Assembly (NCBI GenBank): GCA_902559395.1
Contig: CACEHR010000008.1
Coordinates: forward strand, 1 to 52,892
Reading direction: 5' to 3'
DNA: 52,892 bases
Origin: an uncultured Pelagibacteraceae bacterium
GTDB taxonomy: Bacteria; Pseudomonadota; Alphaproteobacteria; Pelagibacterales; Pelagibacteraceae
The notes below the pieces were generated by a model. That model was not told where the DNA came from. It did not search any database and worked only from the letters and a program-made list of their open reading frames with translations. Shown piece by piece: positions 20,070-28,460 of the stretch. A program made the position numbers and the translations under genes. Every line of letters begins with the position of its first letter. Position 1 is the stretch's first letter.

Positions 20070-21036
20070 ATTTTGCTTTTTGTATTACAGACTGATTTGC
20101 ATTGGGATATTGTAACTCTACACCATTTATCATTTTACATCCTTGATCTTTTTCACCAATTTGAACCATAGATACTCCAAGTTTTAATAGATTAATTGCT
20201 GCTTTTTTTCCTTTTGGATATTTTTGGTAACCCTCTAAATAAGCTGAAGCTGCATCTGTGTACAACTGCCTAATTCTAAATGTTTCAGCGTACCAATATT
20301 GTGCGCTACCAGCTAACTCATCATCAGGGTGAGATAAAACAAATTCTCTAAAAGCCTTTTCTGCTGTACTATAGTCTCCAACCTTTAAAAAGCTCGTCGC
20401 AAATTCATATTGCTCCACTGGTTTCAAATCTTTAGGAAGTAATTTTTCTTCAGATTGAAAAGTTTCTGTTACAATTGAAGCTGTTGTATCTACAGATTGA
20501 ATCTGTTGTGAAGTTTCGTTTGTTTCTGTATCTTTATATGAAATTGTACCTAAATCTTGAGGCTGCGAACTTCCAGGTAAAACTTTTTGTTCATCAGTTT
20601 TTGGTTTAGAACTTAATTGGTTTTCCAGAGTACCAATATTACCAGAACTAATATTAGTTTCTATATCTTGAAATCTTATTTGATTGTCAGCTTGAATTTT
20701 AGAAACACGGGTAGATAATTTATCTAGCTTGAAGTTTATTTCTTCAAACTTATTAGTAAGTTCTCTAAACTGATCTTCAACTTCAGACAATTTTAATAGA
20801 TGTCTAGTTAAAACATCTTCTGAATTTTGATTTAAATCTGAAACCGAATTATCTTTGGTATTTGTTTGAAGCTCTATGGATCCAGAATAAACTGCTCTTT
20901 CAAGAGTTTTAAGATCATTTTTTATTATTTCTAATGTTTCATAAATATTGTGATTATCTGCAAGAGAAATATTAACAAAAATCAAATTTAAAATGAAAAA
21001 AAATTTTAAAATTACTAATTTTAATATTAGTACCAT
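20029..21036 (-). CDS. cpoB: Tol-Pal system protein CpoB (YbgF), coiled-coil plus TPR
   Basis: Periplasmic protein that links Tol-Pal to peptidoglycan synthesis. An N-terminal signal peptide (about 1-26, ending SLADNH) is followed by a helical coiled coil (about 60-125) and a Ser/Thr/Gln-rich linker. A C-terminal tetratricopeptide domain starts at KPVEQYEFATSFLKVGDYSTAE and includes FREFVLSHPDDELAGSAQYW and GYQKYPKGKKAAINLLKLG. 335 aa. It follows the pal terminator and is probably transcribed from a TATAAT at 21058-21053 together with tilS. Confidence 0.9.
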   Translation of the reverse strand: MVLILKLVILKFFFILNLIFVNISLADNHNIYETLEIIKNDLKTLERAVYSGSIELQTNTKDNSVSDLNQNSEDVLTRHLLKLSEVEDQFRELTNKFEEINFKLDKLSTRVSKIQADNQIRFQDIETNISSGNIGTLENQLSSKPKTDEQKVLPGSSQPQDLGTISYKDTETNETSQQIQSVDTTASIVTETFQSEEKLLPKDLKPVEQYEFATSFLKVGDYSTAEKAFREFVLSHPDDELAGSAQYWYAETFRIRQLYTDAASAYLEGYQKYPKGKKAAINLLKLGVSMVQIGEKDQGCKMINGVELQYPNANQSVIQKAKYESKKFECNKQDS

Positions 21037-21052
21037 ACAAATAGATTTATAG

Positions 21053-21058
21053 ATTATA
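21053..21058 (-). promoter_or_regulatory. Consensus -10 for cpoB
   Basis: TATAAT on the minus strand just after the pal terminator and 16 bases before the cpoB ATG (21036). No strong -35 is visible. The spacing suggests transcription restarts directly after pal termination. Confidence 0.4.
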
Positions 21059-21065
21059 AAATGGC

Positions 21066-21105
21066 AAAAAAAAGACCCTAATTCAAAAAAGATTTTAGGG
21101 TCTTT
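21066..21105 (-). terminator. Rho-independent terminator after pal
   Basis: Minus-strand stem AAAGACCCTAA (21105-21095) and TTAGGGTCTTT (21081-21071) with a 13-base loop, followed by a run of T to 21066. An 11-bp stem with a GACCC core is strikingly GC-rich for this DNA and is the clearest terminator in the window. Confidence 0.85.
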
Positions 21106-21117
21106 AATTTTAAATAA

Positions 21118-21609
21118 TTAATTTGCTTTTACAGTTACTGATCTTCTGTTTTTTGACCAAGCTAATGGATTTGAACCTGAGTCAACTGGTCTCTCTTTAC
21201 CATAACTTAAAACAGTAATTCTGTCTGACGAGATTCCATAAGTCATTAAATAATCTTTAGCTGCATTCGCTCTTCTTTCACCTAGTGCTAAATTATATTC
21301 TCTTGTTCCTCTTTCATCAGCATGACCTTCAAGCACTACATTGATACCTGGATTTTTTCTTAACCATGCTGCCTGAGCTCTTAAAGTTTCTCTAGACGCA
21401 GTTGTTAAGATAGACTCGTTTGTTGCAAAGAAAACTCTGTCCGGAACACCATCAGCTAAATATTTAACTGTATCTGTTCCTGTGTAAACATCACCTTGTA
21501 TTTGACCTTTAATATCTGTTGCTACTTCTTTTTTTGTTGCACAAGCAGATAATACTAGGCAAGCTGTTAATACTAAAAGTGTGTTTTTAAAAATTTTGCT
21601 TAATCTCAT
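21118..21609 (-). CDS. pal: Peptidoglycan-associated lipoprotein Pal
   Basis: Outer-membrane lipoprotein that binds peptidoglycan and TolB. The start at 21609 is chosen over the longer frame to 21672 because AAGGAG stands 7 bases upstream and because the protein then begins with a lipoprotein signal peptide ending LSAC (Cys23 lipidated). The OmpA-like domain carries VVLEGHADERGTREYNLALG and ERRANAAKDYL, the residues that contact diaminopimelate, and ends YGKERPVDSGSNP then NRRSVTV. 163 aa mature plus signal. Followed by a strong terminator. Confidence 0.95.
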   Translation of the reverse strand: MRLSKIFKNTLLVLTACLVLSACATKKEVATDIKGQIQGDVYTGTDTVKYLADGVPDRVFFATNESILTTASRETLRAQAAWLRKNPGINVVLEGHADERGTREYNLALGERRANAAKDYLMTYGISSDRITVLSYGKERPVDSGSNPLAWSKNRRSVTVKAN

Positions 21610-21692
21610 TAAATTGCTCCTTGCTGCTAATTTCAATTTCTTAACTTTTTCACAAGTAATTAAAGGTTTCAAGTCTAAAAATCAAGAAATTT

Positions 21693-21714
21693 AAAATAAT
21701 TAGTCAACTAATTA
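21693..21714 (-). terminator. AT-only hairpin at the tolB stop
   Basis: On the minus strand TAATTAG, loop TTGA, CTAATTA (21714-21697), then TTTT. The TAG stop of tolB lies within the first arm. All stem pairs are A-T apart from one G-C, so it may only pause or stabilise RNA between tolB and pal. Confidence 0.35.
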
Positions 21715-23048
21715 CTTAATAATGATGACCATGATGGGTCAGATGCATCAGTTGGGGTATTAATTTGACGTTCATTGTAACCTGTTAAATCAATAGACCA
21801 CAATTTAGCAGAAAATCCTTCGCCTTTAGCGTTAGTTTTAGTTTCTCTATAAAAAATAAGCACTCTTCCATTTGGAGACCAAGATGGAGCTTCTTGATAA
21901 TAATTTTCTGTTAACAATCTTTCACCACTGCCATCAGTTCTCATTACGCCTATATAAAATTTGCCTTTATGTAATTTAGTAAATGCAATTAAATCTCCTC
22001 TAGGAGACCATACGGGTGTTCCATATAAACCGTTACCAAAAGAAATTCTCTTTACATCACTTCCATCATTTTTCATTACATAAATTTGCTGGTATCCACT
22101 TCTATCAGAATTAAATGTAATAAATTTTCCATCTGGGGAATATGATGGAGAAGTGTCAATTGATGGATGATTTGTAATTTTTTCAACTATTCTATTTTCT
22201 AAATCCATCGTATAAATATCTGACTTTCCATCTTTAGCAAAACTCATTATTATTTTTTTACCATCTGGAGAAAAACGTGGTGCGAATGTCATCCCTGGGA
22301 AATCTCCAACAACCTCTTGTGTGCCAGTTTCAATATCTAATAAATAAACTCTTGGCATATTTTTAAAGTAAGACAAATAAGTAACCATTTGGCTTGCTGG
22401 ATTAAATCGAGGGGTTAAAACTAATTCATTTCCTAATGTCAAAAATTTATTATTAGCTCCATCTTGATCCATGATTGCTAATTTTTTTATTCTTTGTGTT
22501 TTTGGTCCTTCTTCTGATACATAAATTATTCTTGTATCAAAATAACCTTTTTCTCCTGTCAGTCTTTCATAAACTTTATCAGAAATAATATGCCCTACTC
22601 TTCTCCAATTATTAGGGACTGTTGTGAATGCTAAAGCCATCATTTCTTTTGCAGCTAAAACGTCCCATAATCTAAACTCAACTCTAAGCTTTTCATCAAC
22701 AAAATTTACTTTTCCAGTAATGAGTGCTTGAGCTTTAATTAAATTCCAATCCTCAAATCTTGGTTTTAAATTTGCAATGTCAGGAGCTTGTAAAAAAGCC
22801 TTTTTATCAAGAGGATTAAATAACCCCGAGGTTCTCAAATTATTCTCAACTATATTTGATATCTCAGTTCCAATATTTTCTTTTTTAAGTATTTTTTCAA
22901 AACTTTTTCTAGATTCTTCATCAATTGATAGAGGTGAAACAGCTAATGGTAGTGGATTTAAATTCCCCCGAGTTATATCAACTTCTATTAAAGCATTTAC
23001 GTTGATAGGTATTAAAATAAATAAAAAAATTAAAATTTTTTTTGTCAT
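21708..23048 (-). CDS. tolB: Tol-Pal translocation protein TolB
   Basis: Periplasmic beta-propeller protein connecting TolA to Pal. Signal peptide at residues 1-19 ([19 protein letters not shown]). N-terminal alpha/beta domain to about 150, then WD-like propeller repeats with the [44 protein letters not shown] and [14 protein letters not shown] repeats. 446 aa, normal. Lies in the tolQ-tolR-tolA-tolB-pal operon, 9 bases after tolA. Confidence 0.95.
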   Translation of the reverse strand: MTKKILIFLFILIPINVNALIEVDITRGNLNPLPLAVSPLSIDEESRKSFEKILKKENIGTEISNIVENNLRTSGLFNPLDKKAFLQAPDIANLKPRFEDWNLIKAQALITGKVNFVDEKLRVEFRLWDVLAAKEMMALAFTTVPNNWRRVGHIISDKVYERLTGEKGYFDTRIIYVSEEGPKTQRIKKLAIMDQDGANNKFLTLGNELVLTPRFNPASQMVTYLSYFKNMPRVYLLDIETGTQEVVGDFPGMTFAPRFSPDGKKIIMSFAKDGKSDIYTMDLENRIVEKITNHPSIDTSPSYSPDGKFITFNSDRSGYQQIYVMKNDGSDVKRISFGNGLYGTPVWSPRGDLIAFTKLHKGKFYIGVMRTDGSGERLLTENYYQEAPSWSPNGRVLIFYRETKTNAKGEGFSAKLWSIDLTGYNERQINTPTDASDPSWSSLLSN

Positions 23049-23057
23049 TTAAATATA

Positions 23058-23921
23058 CTACCCTTCTAACATCTCTCTTGCATCAAAATTTAGTTGTAAT
23101 TCTTTCCATCTTTCATATCCAGTCGTTGGAACTCTTAATGGTTGGCATAGCTTAACAGCTCTCAAAGCACTTTCCGCTAAAACCTTGTAAAATCCTTGAC
23201 CTGGTTTATTCATCCTTGCATGATCCAAAATTTCAGTTTTTGATACTGTTCCATCAGGTTTTAATTTTAATTTTATTCTTACCAATAAATTTTCATTATA
23301 TGGTAATCCTAATGGTATACTCCAACATCCAAATATTTGCGCCTTCAGAGCATCTTCTTCACTTAATGTGAGACCAGCATTTTCTACATTTCTTTCTTGA
23401 TCTTGAGTGATGTCATCTTTAATTTTTAAAACTTCCGCACTCTCTTCTTTTGATTTATCAATTAAAGCGGCAATATTATTTGGATCAAATAAATCTTTTT
23501 TTTCAAATTCTGATACCTGTTTAACTTCATTGTCTACTTTTTCAGGATTTTGCTTTTTTTCCTCTTTTGTTTTAACCTTTTTTAAAGTTTTATCCGGAAG
23601 TGGAATTGCTTCAGGTGTTTCGTTCTCTATTTTTTTATTATTTTGATCAGGAGCGAGAACAGTTTTTGTTTTTGTTTTTTCTACTTTTTTTGGTGGAGCT
23701 TGTTCTGAAACAAGTTTTTTTTCTTTCTCTTTTACTTTTTCAATTATTTTTTTAGCCTTTGGTGCAAATGGAACATTAGTTTTTTCTGCTATTTGAATTA
23801 ACTCAACTGATACAATCGGTGGAATATCAAGTGGTTTCTTAGCCAAAAAAGGTAAGCTCATAGCTGTAATGAAAATTAACATAGCATGCAAAACAGAAGA
23901 AATAATTAAACTTCTATTCAC
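23058..23921 (-). CDS. tolA: TolA / TonB C-terminal-domain energy-transducing protein
   Basis: Inner-membrane protein that spans the periplasm and passes TolQR energy to TolB/Pal. TM helix at about 6-25 (IISSVLHAMLIFITAMSLPF). The middle (50-185) is a Lys/Glu/Pro-rich extended region. The C-terminal domain has FGCWSIPLGLPYNENLLVRIKLKLKPDG followed by FYKVLAESALRAVKLCQPLR, as in alphaproteobacterial TolA. 287 aa. Identity rests equally on its place between tolR and tolB because the central region diverges fast. Confidence 0.9.
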   Translation of the reverse strand: MNRSLIISSVLHAMLIFITAMSLPFLAKKPLDIPPIVSVELIQIAEKTNVPFAPKAKKIIEKVKEKEKKLVSEQAPPKKVEKTKTKTVLAPDQNNKKIENETPEAIPLPDKTLKKVKTKEEKKQNPEKVDNEVKQVSEFEKKDLFDPNNIAALIDKSKEESAEVLKIKDDITQDQERNVENAGLTLSEEDALKAQIFGCWSIPLGLPYNENLLVRIKLKLKPDGTVSKTEILDHARMNKPGQGFYKVLAESALRAVKLCQPLRVPTTGYERWKELQLNFDAREMLEG

Positions 23922-23926
23922 TTTAA

Positions 23927-24343
23927 TTACCTTTGTTTATACGGTTCTGATATCAATGCTACTTTAGTAAAACCAGATCCTGATAATAATCCCATTATCT
24001 CTAAAACTCTCCCATAATTTATAGTTTTATCACCTCTAACATAAATTCTAGTATCAGTTCTATTTTTTGAAACCGCTAAAACTTTTGCAATAATATTGTC
24101 GTATTCAACTTTTGCTTCTTGAATAAAAATTTCACCTTTTGCATTAATTGACAATGTTAAAGGTTCTGTTTCTTCAGGTAAAGAGTCTGCGGAACTTTCT
24201 GGTAAATCAACTTGAACGCCTACCGTTAACAATGGTGCTGTTACCATAAATATAATTAATAATACCAACATAACATCAACGAATGGAGTAACATTTATTT
24301 CACTCATAGGTTCTTTTGATGAGCGATTAAATTTGAAAGCCAT
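23927..24343 (-). CDS. tolR: TolR, proton-channel subunit (ExbD/TolR family)
   Basis: 138 aa with a single TM helix (about 20-42): INVTPFVDVMLVLLIIFMVT. Asp23 is the proton-carrying residue at the E. coli position. The periplasmic part includes LPEETEPLTLSINAKGEIF and IYVRGDKTINYGRVLEIM. Works with TolQ to use the proton motive force for envelope constriction. Spacing: 3 bases after tolQ, 5 before tolA. Confidence 0.95.
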   Translation of the reverse strand: MAFKFNRSSKEPMSEINVTPFVDVMLVLLIIFMVTAPLLTVGVQVDLPESSADSLPEETEPLTLSINAKGEIFIQEAKVEYDNIIAKVLAVSKNRTDTRIYVRGDKTINYGRVLEIMGLLSGSGFTKVALISEPYKQR

Positions 24344-24346
24344 TTG

Positions 24347-25021
24347 TTAGATTATAGTTAAAAATCTTTTAGAAAAGTTTTCTAATTTTTCAGAATATTT
24401 TTTAGCGTCATTATTAAATTTGTTATAGGCAACTACTGCTGGTATTGCAGCCAACAGACCAAGTGCAGTTGCAAATAAAGCTTCGGCTATTCCAGGCGCA
24501 ACTATCGCAAGACTTGTGTTTCTTGAAATAGCTATAGATTGAAAAGAATTCATAATTCCCCAAACAGTTCCAAACAATCCAATAAATGGTGCTGTTGAAC
24601 CTACTGTTGCCAAAAAAGTAAAACCTTTTTCAATTTTTGTCATTTGTTTTTCAATTCCAGCTTCTAGAGAAGCGCTCATTCTTTCACTAATGTTAGTCCT
24701 TGTTTTTTTTTTAAGTAGTCCTTCCATTGCATCTTGAAACACAAGTGACATTGGATCCTCAAGTTTACTAGGTAAACTATTGTAAAAAGTTTCGGCAGAT
24801 TTAGAATTCCAAAATTTTTCTTCAAATTCTTCTGAAGATTTAGTTATTTTTTTAAATAAACGAAACTTTTCAATAATTACAGCCCAAGAATATATTGAGC
24901 ACAATATTAATATAATCATTACAGACTTAACAATTATGTCTGCTCTAAAAAATAAACTGAACAATGAAAAATCAGTATTTGTTCCTAATTCAACTGCTTT
25001 AGCTGCTATATCTGCTTCCAT
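24347..25021 (-). CDS. tolQ: TolQ, proton-channel subunit (MotA/TolQ/ExbB family)
   Basis: 224 aa with three TM helices (about 28-48, 128-150, 168-192). The family core is TVGSTAPFIGLFGTVWGIM then IAPGIAEALFATALGLLAAIPAVVAYN. First gene of tolQRAB-pal. A 53-bp leader separates it from the resolvase gene; the minus strand there holds a small inverted repeat (ACAC/GTGT at about 25033-25046) of unknown meaning. Confidence 0.95.
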   Translation of the reverse strand: MEADIAAKAVELGTNTDFSLFSLFFRADIIVKSVMIILILCSIYSWAVIIEKFRLFKKITKSSEEFEEKFWNSKSAETFYNSLPSKLEDPMSLVFQDAMEGLLKKKTRTNISERMSASLEAGIEKQMTKIEKGFTFLATVGSTAPFIGLFGTVWGIMNSFQSIAISRNTSLAIVAPGIAEALFATALGLLAAIPAVVAYNKFNNDAKKYSEKLENFSKRFLTII

Positions 25022-25074
25022 ACTTACTCATCACACGTAAATGTGTCATGATTTTGTCTTTTAATTTAAATTGA

Positions 25075-25569
25075 TTATTCATCTTTTTGATAAGTTTCGT
25101 AGAAAAAACTAGCTATTAGAATAGCATCTGCCTTGTTGTTATCTTTTTTTTTTGACAATTGTGATGAAAAATATGGAAAAATTTCAATAGCTCTTGTTCT
25201 GCTCGCATCTTTTTCTAAATTAATAAGGTTAAAATATTTTTTCCACTTAGCAGGCCTAACATAATAAACAGGTAAATGCATTGCGCTGCATATTCCTTTT
25301 AAAATACCAAAAGATTGACCAAAATTAAACATACTGGTAACGCCTTGTCCAGGCATTGCAGAAACTTGTTCAATTACAACTTTTATGTTTTTTTTATCAA
25401 ATTTGCTTATCCTTTCACTAATTTCATTAAATATTTGAGCACCATTTACTTGTCTTTTATTCTTCTTACCATCTGTCATGGTTGGCATTTCAATTACATC
25501 TTTTATTATACCATCTTGAAAAAAACAGATTGAACCTGAGATGCCTGGATCAATTCCAATAATCATCAT
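25075..25569 (-). CDS. RuvC-like Holliday junction resolvase, phage/RNase H-fold type
   Basis: 164-aa nuclease predicted to cut four-way junctions. RNase H-fold acidic residues: Asp7 in IGIDPGISGS, Glu67 in VVIEQVSAMPGQG, and Asp143/Asp148 in KKDNNKADAILIA. The block MPGQGVTSMFNFGQSFG and the VRPAKWKKYFNL loop are typical of the resolvases found in many phages and some bacteria, not of E. coli-type RuvC. It occupies the slot (yebC, ruvC, ruvA, ruvB, tolQ) where alphaproteobacteria carry canonical ruvC, but ruvA and ruvB are not next to it. The start overlaps the yebC stop by one base. Confidence 0.8.
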   Translation of the reverse strand: MMIIGIDPGISGSICFFQDGIIKDVIEMPTMTDGKKNKRQVNGAQIFNEISERISKFDKKNIKVVIEQVSAMPGQGVTSMFNFGQSFGILKGICSAMHLPVYYVRPAKWKKYFNLINLEKDASRTRAIEIFPYFSSQLSKKKDNNKADAILIASFFYETYQKDE

Positions 25570-26294
25570 TAAATACCACCTAAATTAACGTTTGAATAAA
25601 CGTTCTGAACATCGTCATCTTCTTCAAGAGTTTCTAAAAAATCTACTACACTATTTTTATTATCTATATTTACTTCAACACTATTTAATGGGACCCATTC
25701 AATTTCTGTAGAAATAAAATTCACAATAATTTTCTCAAGATTTTTTTTTACATTATATATTTCGCTCATTTGACACTGGACCTCATGATAATCCTCATAA
25801 GAGAAACATTCATCAGCTCCTGACTCAATCGCTAAATCTAAAATTTTTTCGTCAGATATCTCTTTTTTATCAATTTTGATTATACCCATTTGTTGAAAAT
25901 TGTGAGATGCTGAACCTTGAGTTCCTAAGCTCCCACCATTTTTTTGAAAAATGGTTCTAATATTTGATGCAGTCCTATTTTTGTTGTCTGTTAAAGTTTC
26001 AACTATAACAGCAATCTTTTCTGGTCCAAACCCCTCGTATCTTAAATTTTCAAAATTTGCTCCTGTAGCTGCAGAAGATTTATCTATTGCTCTTTCAATG
26101 TTATCTTTAGGCATATTTGCGGATCTTGCAGCCTGTACTGCAGATCTTAGTCTGGGGTTCATTGCTGGATCTTTGTCACCAAGTTTTGCCGCAACAGTAA
26201 TCTCTTTAGATAATTTTGAAAATATCTTTGATCTTTGCTTGTCAGCCTTACCTTTTTTATGTTTTATACCTGCCCAATGTGAATGTCCTGCCAT
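25569..26294 (-). CDS. yebC: YebC/PmpR-family regulatory or translation-associated protein
   Basis: 241 aa, begins MAGHSHWAGIKHKKGKADKQRSKIFSKL, the strongly conserved YebC start, followed by AAKLGDKDPAMNPRLR, ANMPKDNIERAI and YEGFGPEKIAVIVETLTDNKNRT. YebC proteins were described as transcription regulators; recent work links some members to translation through proline-rich stretches. The gene is in the conserved alphaproteobacterial spot upstream of the ruvC position. Confidence 0.95.
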   Translation of the reverse strand: MAGHSHWAGIKHKKGKADKQRSKIFSKLSKEITVAAKLGDKDPAMNPRLRSAVQAARSANMPKDNIERAIDKSSAATGANFENLRYEGFGPEKIAVIVETLTDNKNRTASNIRTIFQKNGGSLGTQGSASHNFQQMGIIKIDKKEISDEKILDLAIESGADECFSYEDYHEVQCQMSEIYNVKKNLEKIIVNFISTEIEWVPLNSVEVNIDNKNSVVDFLETLEEDDDVQNVYSNVNLGGI

Positions 26295-26299
26295 GATCT

Positions 26300-27103
26300 T
26301 TAAATATTTTTTAGTTGATCTCCATATACATAACTTTTGATGTCTATTGCTAAACCTGTTTTTATATCACAATCTACTATAACACCACACAAAGTAGCAT
26401 CTCCAGTAGCGGGAAAATGTTTCACTGAATTCTTTTTTAAAAATCTATTCAAGGAATTTTCTTTATTCATTCCAATCACTGAATCATAATCCCCACACAT
26501 ACCTGCATCAGTTTGATATCCAGTGCCATTATTAAGTATTCTGGCATCATTTGTTGGAATATGAGTATGGGTTCCAACCACGAGAGTTGCCTTTCCATCA
26601 AATAAATGTCCTATAGCATTTTTTTCGCTAGTAATTTCACCATGGAAATCAACTATAAGTAAATCAAAATCCTTTTTCATTTCATTTTCTTTTAAAAATT
26701 TTTGAGAAGCTTCAAAAACATCTTCACACTTTTTCATAAATACGTTGCCCATCAAATTTAGAACTCCAATTTTTATATCATTCTTTGTTTTATAAATCTG
26801 AAAACCTTTTCCTGGTGCAGGTTCAAATAAATTTTTAGGTCTTAATAATCTTTCTTCTTTATCAATAAATTCCATAATTTCTTTTTGATCCCAAACATGA
26901 TTGCCAGTTGTGATGACATCAACTCCACAATTAAAAAAATCCTTACATATTTCTTTGGTTAGCCCTACGCCTTGAACTGCTGCATTTTCACCGTTTACTA
27001 TTACAAAATCGATTTTGTTTTTATCAATTTCATTTAATAAATTACTTGTTAATTTAGAACATCCTGAAATTCCAACAACATCTCCTAAAAATAATATTCT
27101 CAT
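26300..27103 (-). CDS. YmdB-like calcineurin-type metallophosphoesterase (TIGR00282 family)
   Basis: 267 aa. Metal-binding motifs in order: LFLGDVVGISG, NGENAAVQGVGLT, TTGNHVWDQKE, DFHGEITSEKNAIG and VVGTHTHIPTND. B. subtilis YmdB of this family hydrolyses 2',3'- or 3',5'-cyclic nucleotides; the substrate here is inferred only. The gene lies between yebC (5-bp gap) and the 5-formyl-THF cyclo-ligase gene (4-base overlap). Confidence 0.85.
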   Translation of the reverse strand: MRILFLGDVVGISGCSKLTSNLLNEIDKNKIDFVIVNGENAAVQGVGLTKEICKDFFNCGVDVITTGNHVWDQKEIMEFIDKEERLLRPKNLFEPAPGKGFQIYKTKNDIKIGVLNLMGNVFMKKCEDVFEASQKFLKENEMKKDFDLLIVDFHGEITSEKNAIGHLFDGKATLVVGTHTHIPTNDARILNNGTGYQTDAGMCGDYDSVIGMNKENSLNRFLKKNSVKHFPATGDATLCGVIVDCDIKTGLAIDIKSYVYGDQLKNI

Positions 27104-27645
27104 TGTATAATTTTTTTCTCGGTTATTATTAAATCAAGTTTCTTATCATGCTTGTTGATAGGTATTTTTTTTATCTCCTGGTATGAAAATCCTAATCCAA
27201 TTTTAAATATTTTTTTAATTTTAGATACTTTTTCTAAATAACGATCATAAAATCCTCCACCATAGCCTAATCTATTCAAATCATCATCATAAGCTACTAA
27301 AGGAACAAATATTATATCTGGGTAAACTTTCTTTCCTAAAGTTGGCTCAGCAATTCCATACTTATTAATTTTTAAAGGATCTTTATTTGTCCATTGAAAA
27401 AAATCCATTTGATTATTTTCTCTAATTATTGGTAAGGAAATATTTGCCTTTTTGTGTCTTAAAAAATAAAGCATATCCAAATCACCAATCTCATGATTAC
27501 AAGGGTAATACCCTCCTACATTTTTGAAATTAATTTTATTTTTTTTTAAATATCGATAAATTCTATCAGGATTGAGACTAAGTTTTTTATTCGAATTTTT
27601 TTTTCTAAGATTTAAAATTTTACTTCTTAGCTTAGATTTACTCAC
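27100..27645 (-). CDS. 5-formyltetrahydrofolate cyclo-ligase
   Basis: 181 aa; converts 5-formyl-THF to 5,10-methenyl-THF with ATP. Recognised by the ATP/folate motif LNRLGYGGGFYDRYLEK and by KIGLGFSYQEIKKIPINKHDKKLDLIITE at the end. Basic N terminus SKSKLRSKILNLRKK binds nucleotide. Called fau or ygfA in enterics. The usual neighbour zapA is 4 bases upstream, leaving no room for the 6S RNA gene that often separates them. Confidence 0.9.
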   Translation of the reverse strand: MSKSKLRSKILNLRKKNSNKKLSLNPDRIYRYLKKNKINFKNVGGYYPCNHEIGDLDMLYFLRHKKANISLPIIRENNQMDFFQWTNKDPLKINKYGIAEPTLGKKVYPDIIFVPLVAYDDDLNRLGYGGGFYDRYLEKVSKIKKIFKIGLGFSYQEIKKIPINKHDKKLDLIITEKKIIQ

Positions 27646-27649
27646 AGAC

Positions 27650-28096
27650 CTACTTTGAAATGTTTTCTAATTTTGCTTTTTTTACAAAATTTGATATTTG
27701 ATCAGCAGCTTCATCAATTAAATTTTCGTATTTTTTTTGATTATCGTCAATTTCTAGTTTTAAATTTTCATGATCAAGATTTAGTTTTTCAATTTCAGAT
27801 TCTTTTGTGTCCCTATAATCGTAAATTAGAGATTTAAGTTCTTTAAATTTTTTTGATAGATCATTTAATTCTTCTTTTTTTTGATCTACTTTTTTCTTAG
27901 TTTCGTAATATTCATCCATTATTTTTACAGCTGTAATTAATAATAATTTATTTTCACCTAGATTTCCCAAATCATTTTTTAAATTATTAAACTTTTTGTT
28001 AATCTGAATTAACAACTCTTCTAAGTGTTCCTCTTGTCCATCTTCACAAGCTAGCAAAAACTCTTTATTGTTAAATTTTATACTTACATTTGCCAT
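27650..28096 (-). CDS. zapA: Cell division protein ZapA
   Basis: 148 aa. N-terminal ZapA domain: MANVSIKFNNKEFLLACEDGQEEHLEELL and GENKLLLITAVKIMDEYYETKK. ZapA bundles FtsZ filaments at mid-cell. The remaining half is a long Lys/Glu-rich coiled coil, longer than in the roughly 100-aa E. coli protein. The start overlaps the end of the upstream coiled-coil gene by 13 bases, suggesting joint expression. Confidence 0.85.
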   Translation of the reverse strand: MANVSIKFNNKEFLLACEDGQEEHLEELLIQINKKFNNLKNDLGNLGENKLLLITAVKIMDEYYETKKKVDQKKEELNDLSKKFKELKSLIYDYRDTKESEIEKLNLDHENLKLEIDDNQKKYENLIDEAADQISNFVKKAKLENISK

Positions 28097-28407
28097 TTAT
28101 CTATTTCATCTAATAGTGTCTCGGTTTCTTGATTAAGTTCGTCAATTTTTTCAGAAAATTCAATTTGTTTTCTTTCCTCCAACTTTTCTTTGTTTTTTAA
28201 ATCCTCAAGTTTTTTTGATAGATTTTCATGTTCCTCGAGCAACGTTTTATATTTTTCTTCAATCTGTGTTTTTTCAATTTCTAATTGATTTTGTTTTGTG
28301 CTTAAATTTTCGATATTTTTTTGTAATTCAGGATTTGTTAGATCTAAATTTTTTAATTCCTCTAATGCAATATTTAATTTTTTTTCTTTTTCGTTTATAG
28401 AATTCAT
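28084..28407 (-). CDS. Small coiled-coil protein upstream of zapA
   Basis: 107 aa, almost entirely heptad-patterned with Leu/Ile at a/d positions and Lys/Glu elsewhere; no enzymatic motif. Alphaproteobacteria often have a short coiled-coil gene (DUF4164-like) just before zapA. A partnership with ZapA, similar to ZapB, is an inference from position and the 13-base overlap. First gene of the long minus-strand run; divergent from tkt. Confidence 0.7.
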   Translation of the reverse strand: MNSINEKEKKLNIALEELKNLDLTNPELQKNIENLSTKQNQLEIEKTQIEEKYKTLLEEHENLSKKLEDLKNKEKLEERKQIEFSEKIDELNQETETLLDEIDKWQM

Positions 28408-28460
28408 ATATATATGTTTATATTATTAAATAGATTCTTCTTAGTCTAGTCAGGATAATT

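Noticed and set aside
21610..21672. Longer Pal start (MKPLITCEKV...)
   Set aside because: It lacks a signal peptide at its start and runs through a clear AAGGAG site; the start at 21609 gives a perfect lipoprotein signal.
27640..27655. 6S RNA between zapA and the 5-formyl-THF cyclo-ligase gene
   Set aside because: That is its usual place in many proteobacteria, but here the gap is only 4 bases.
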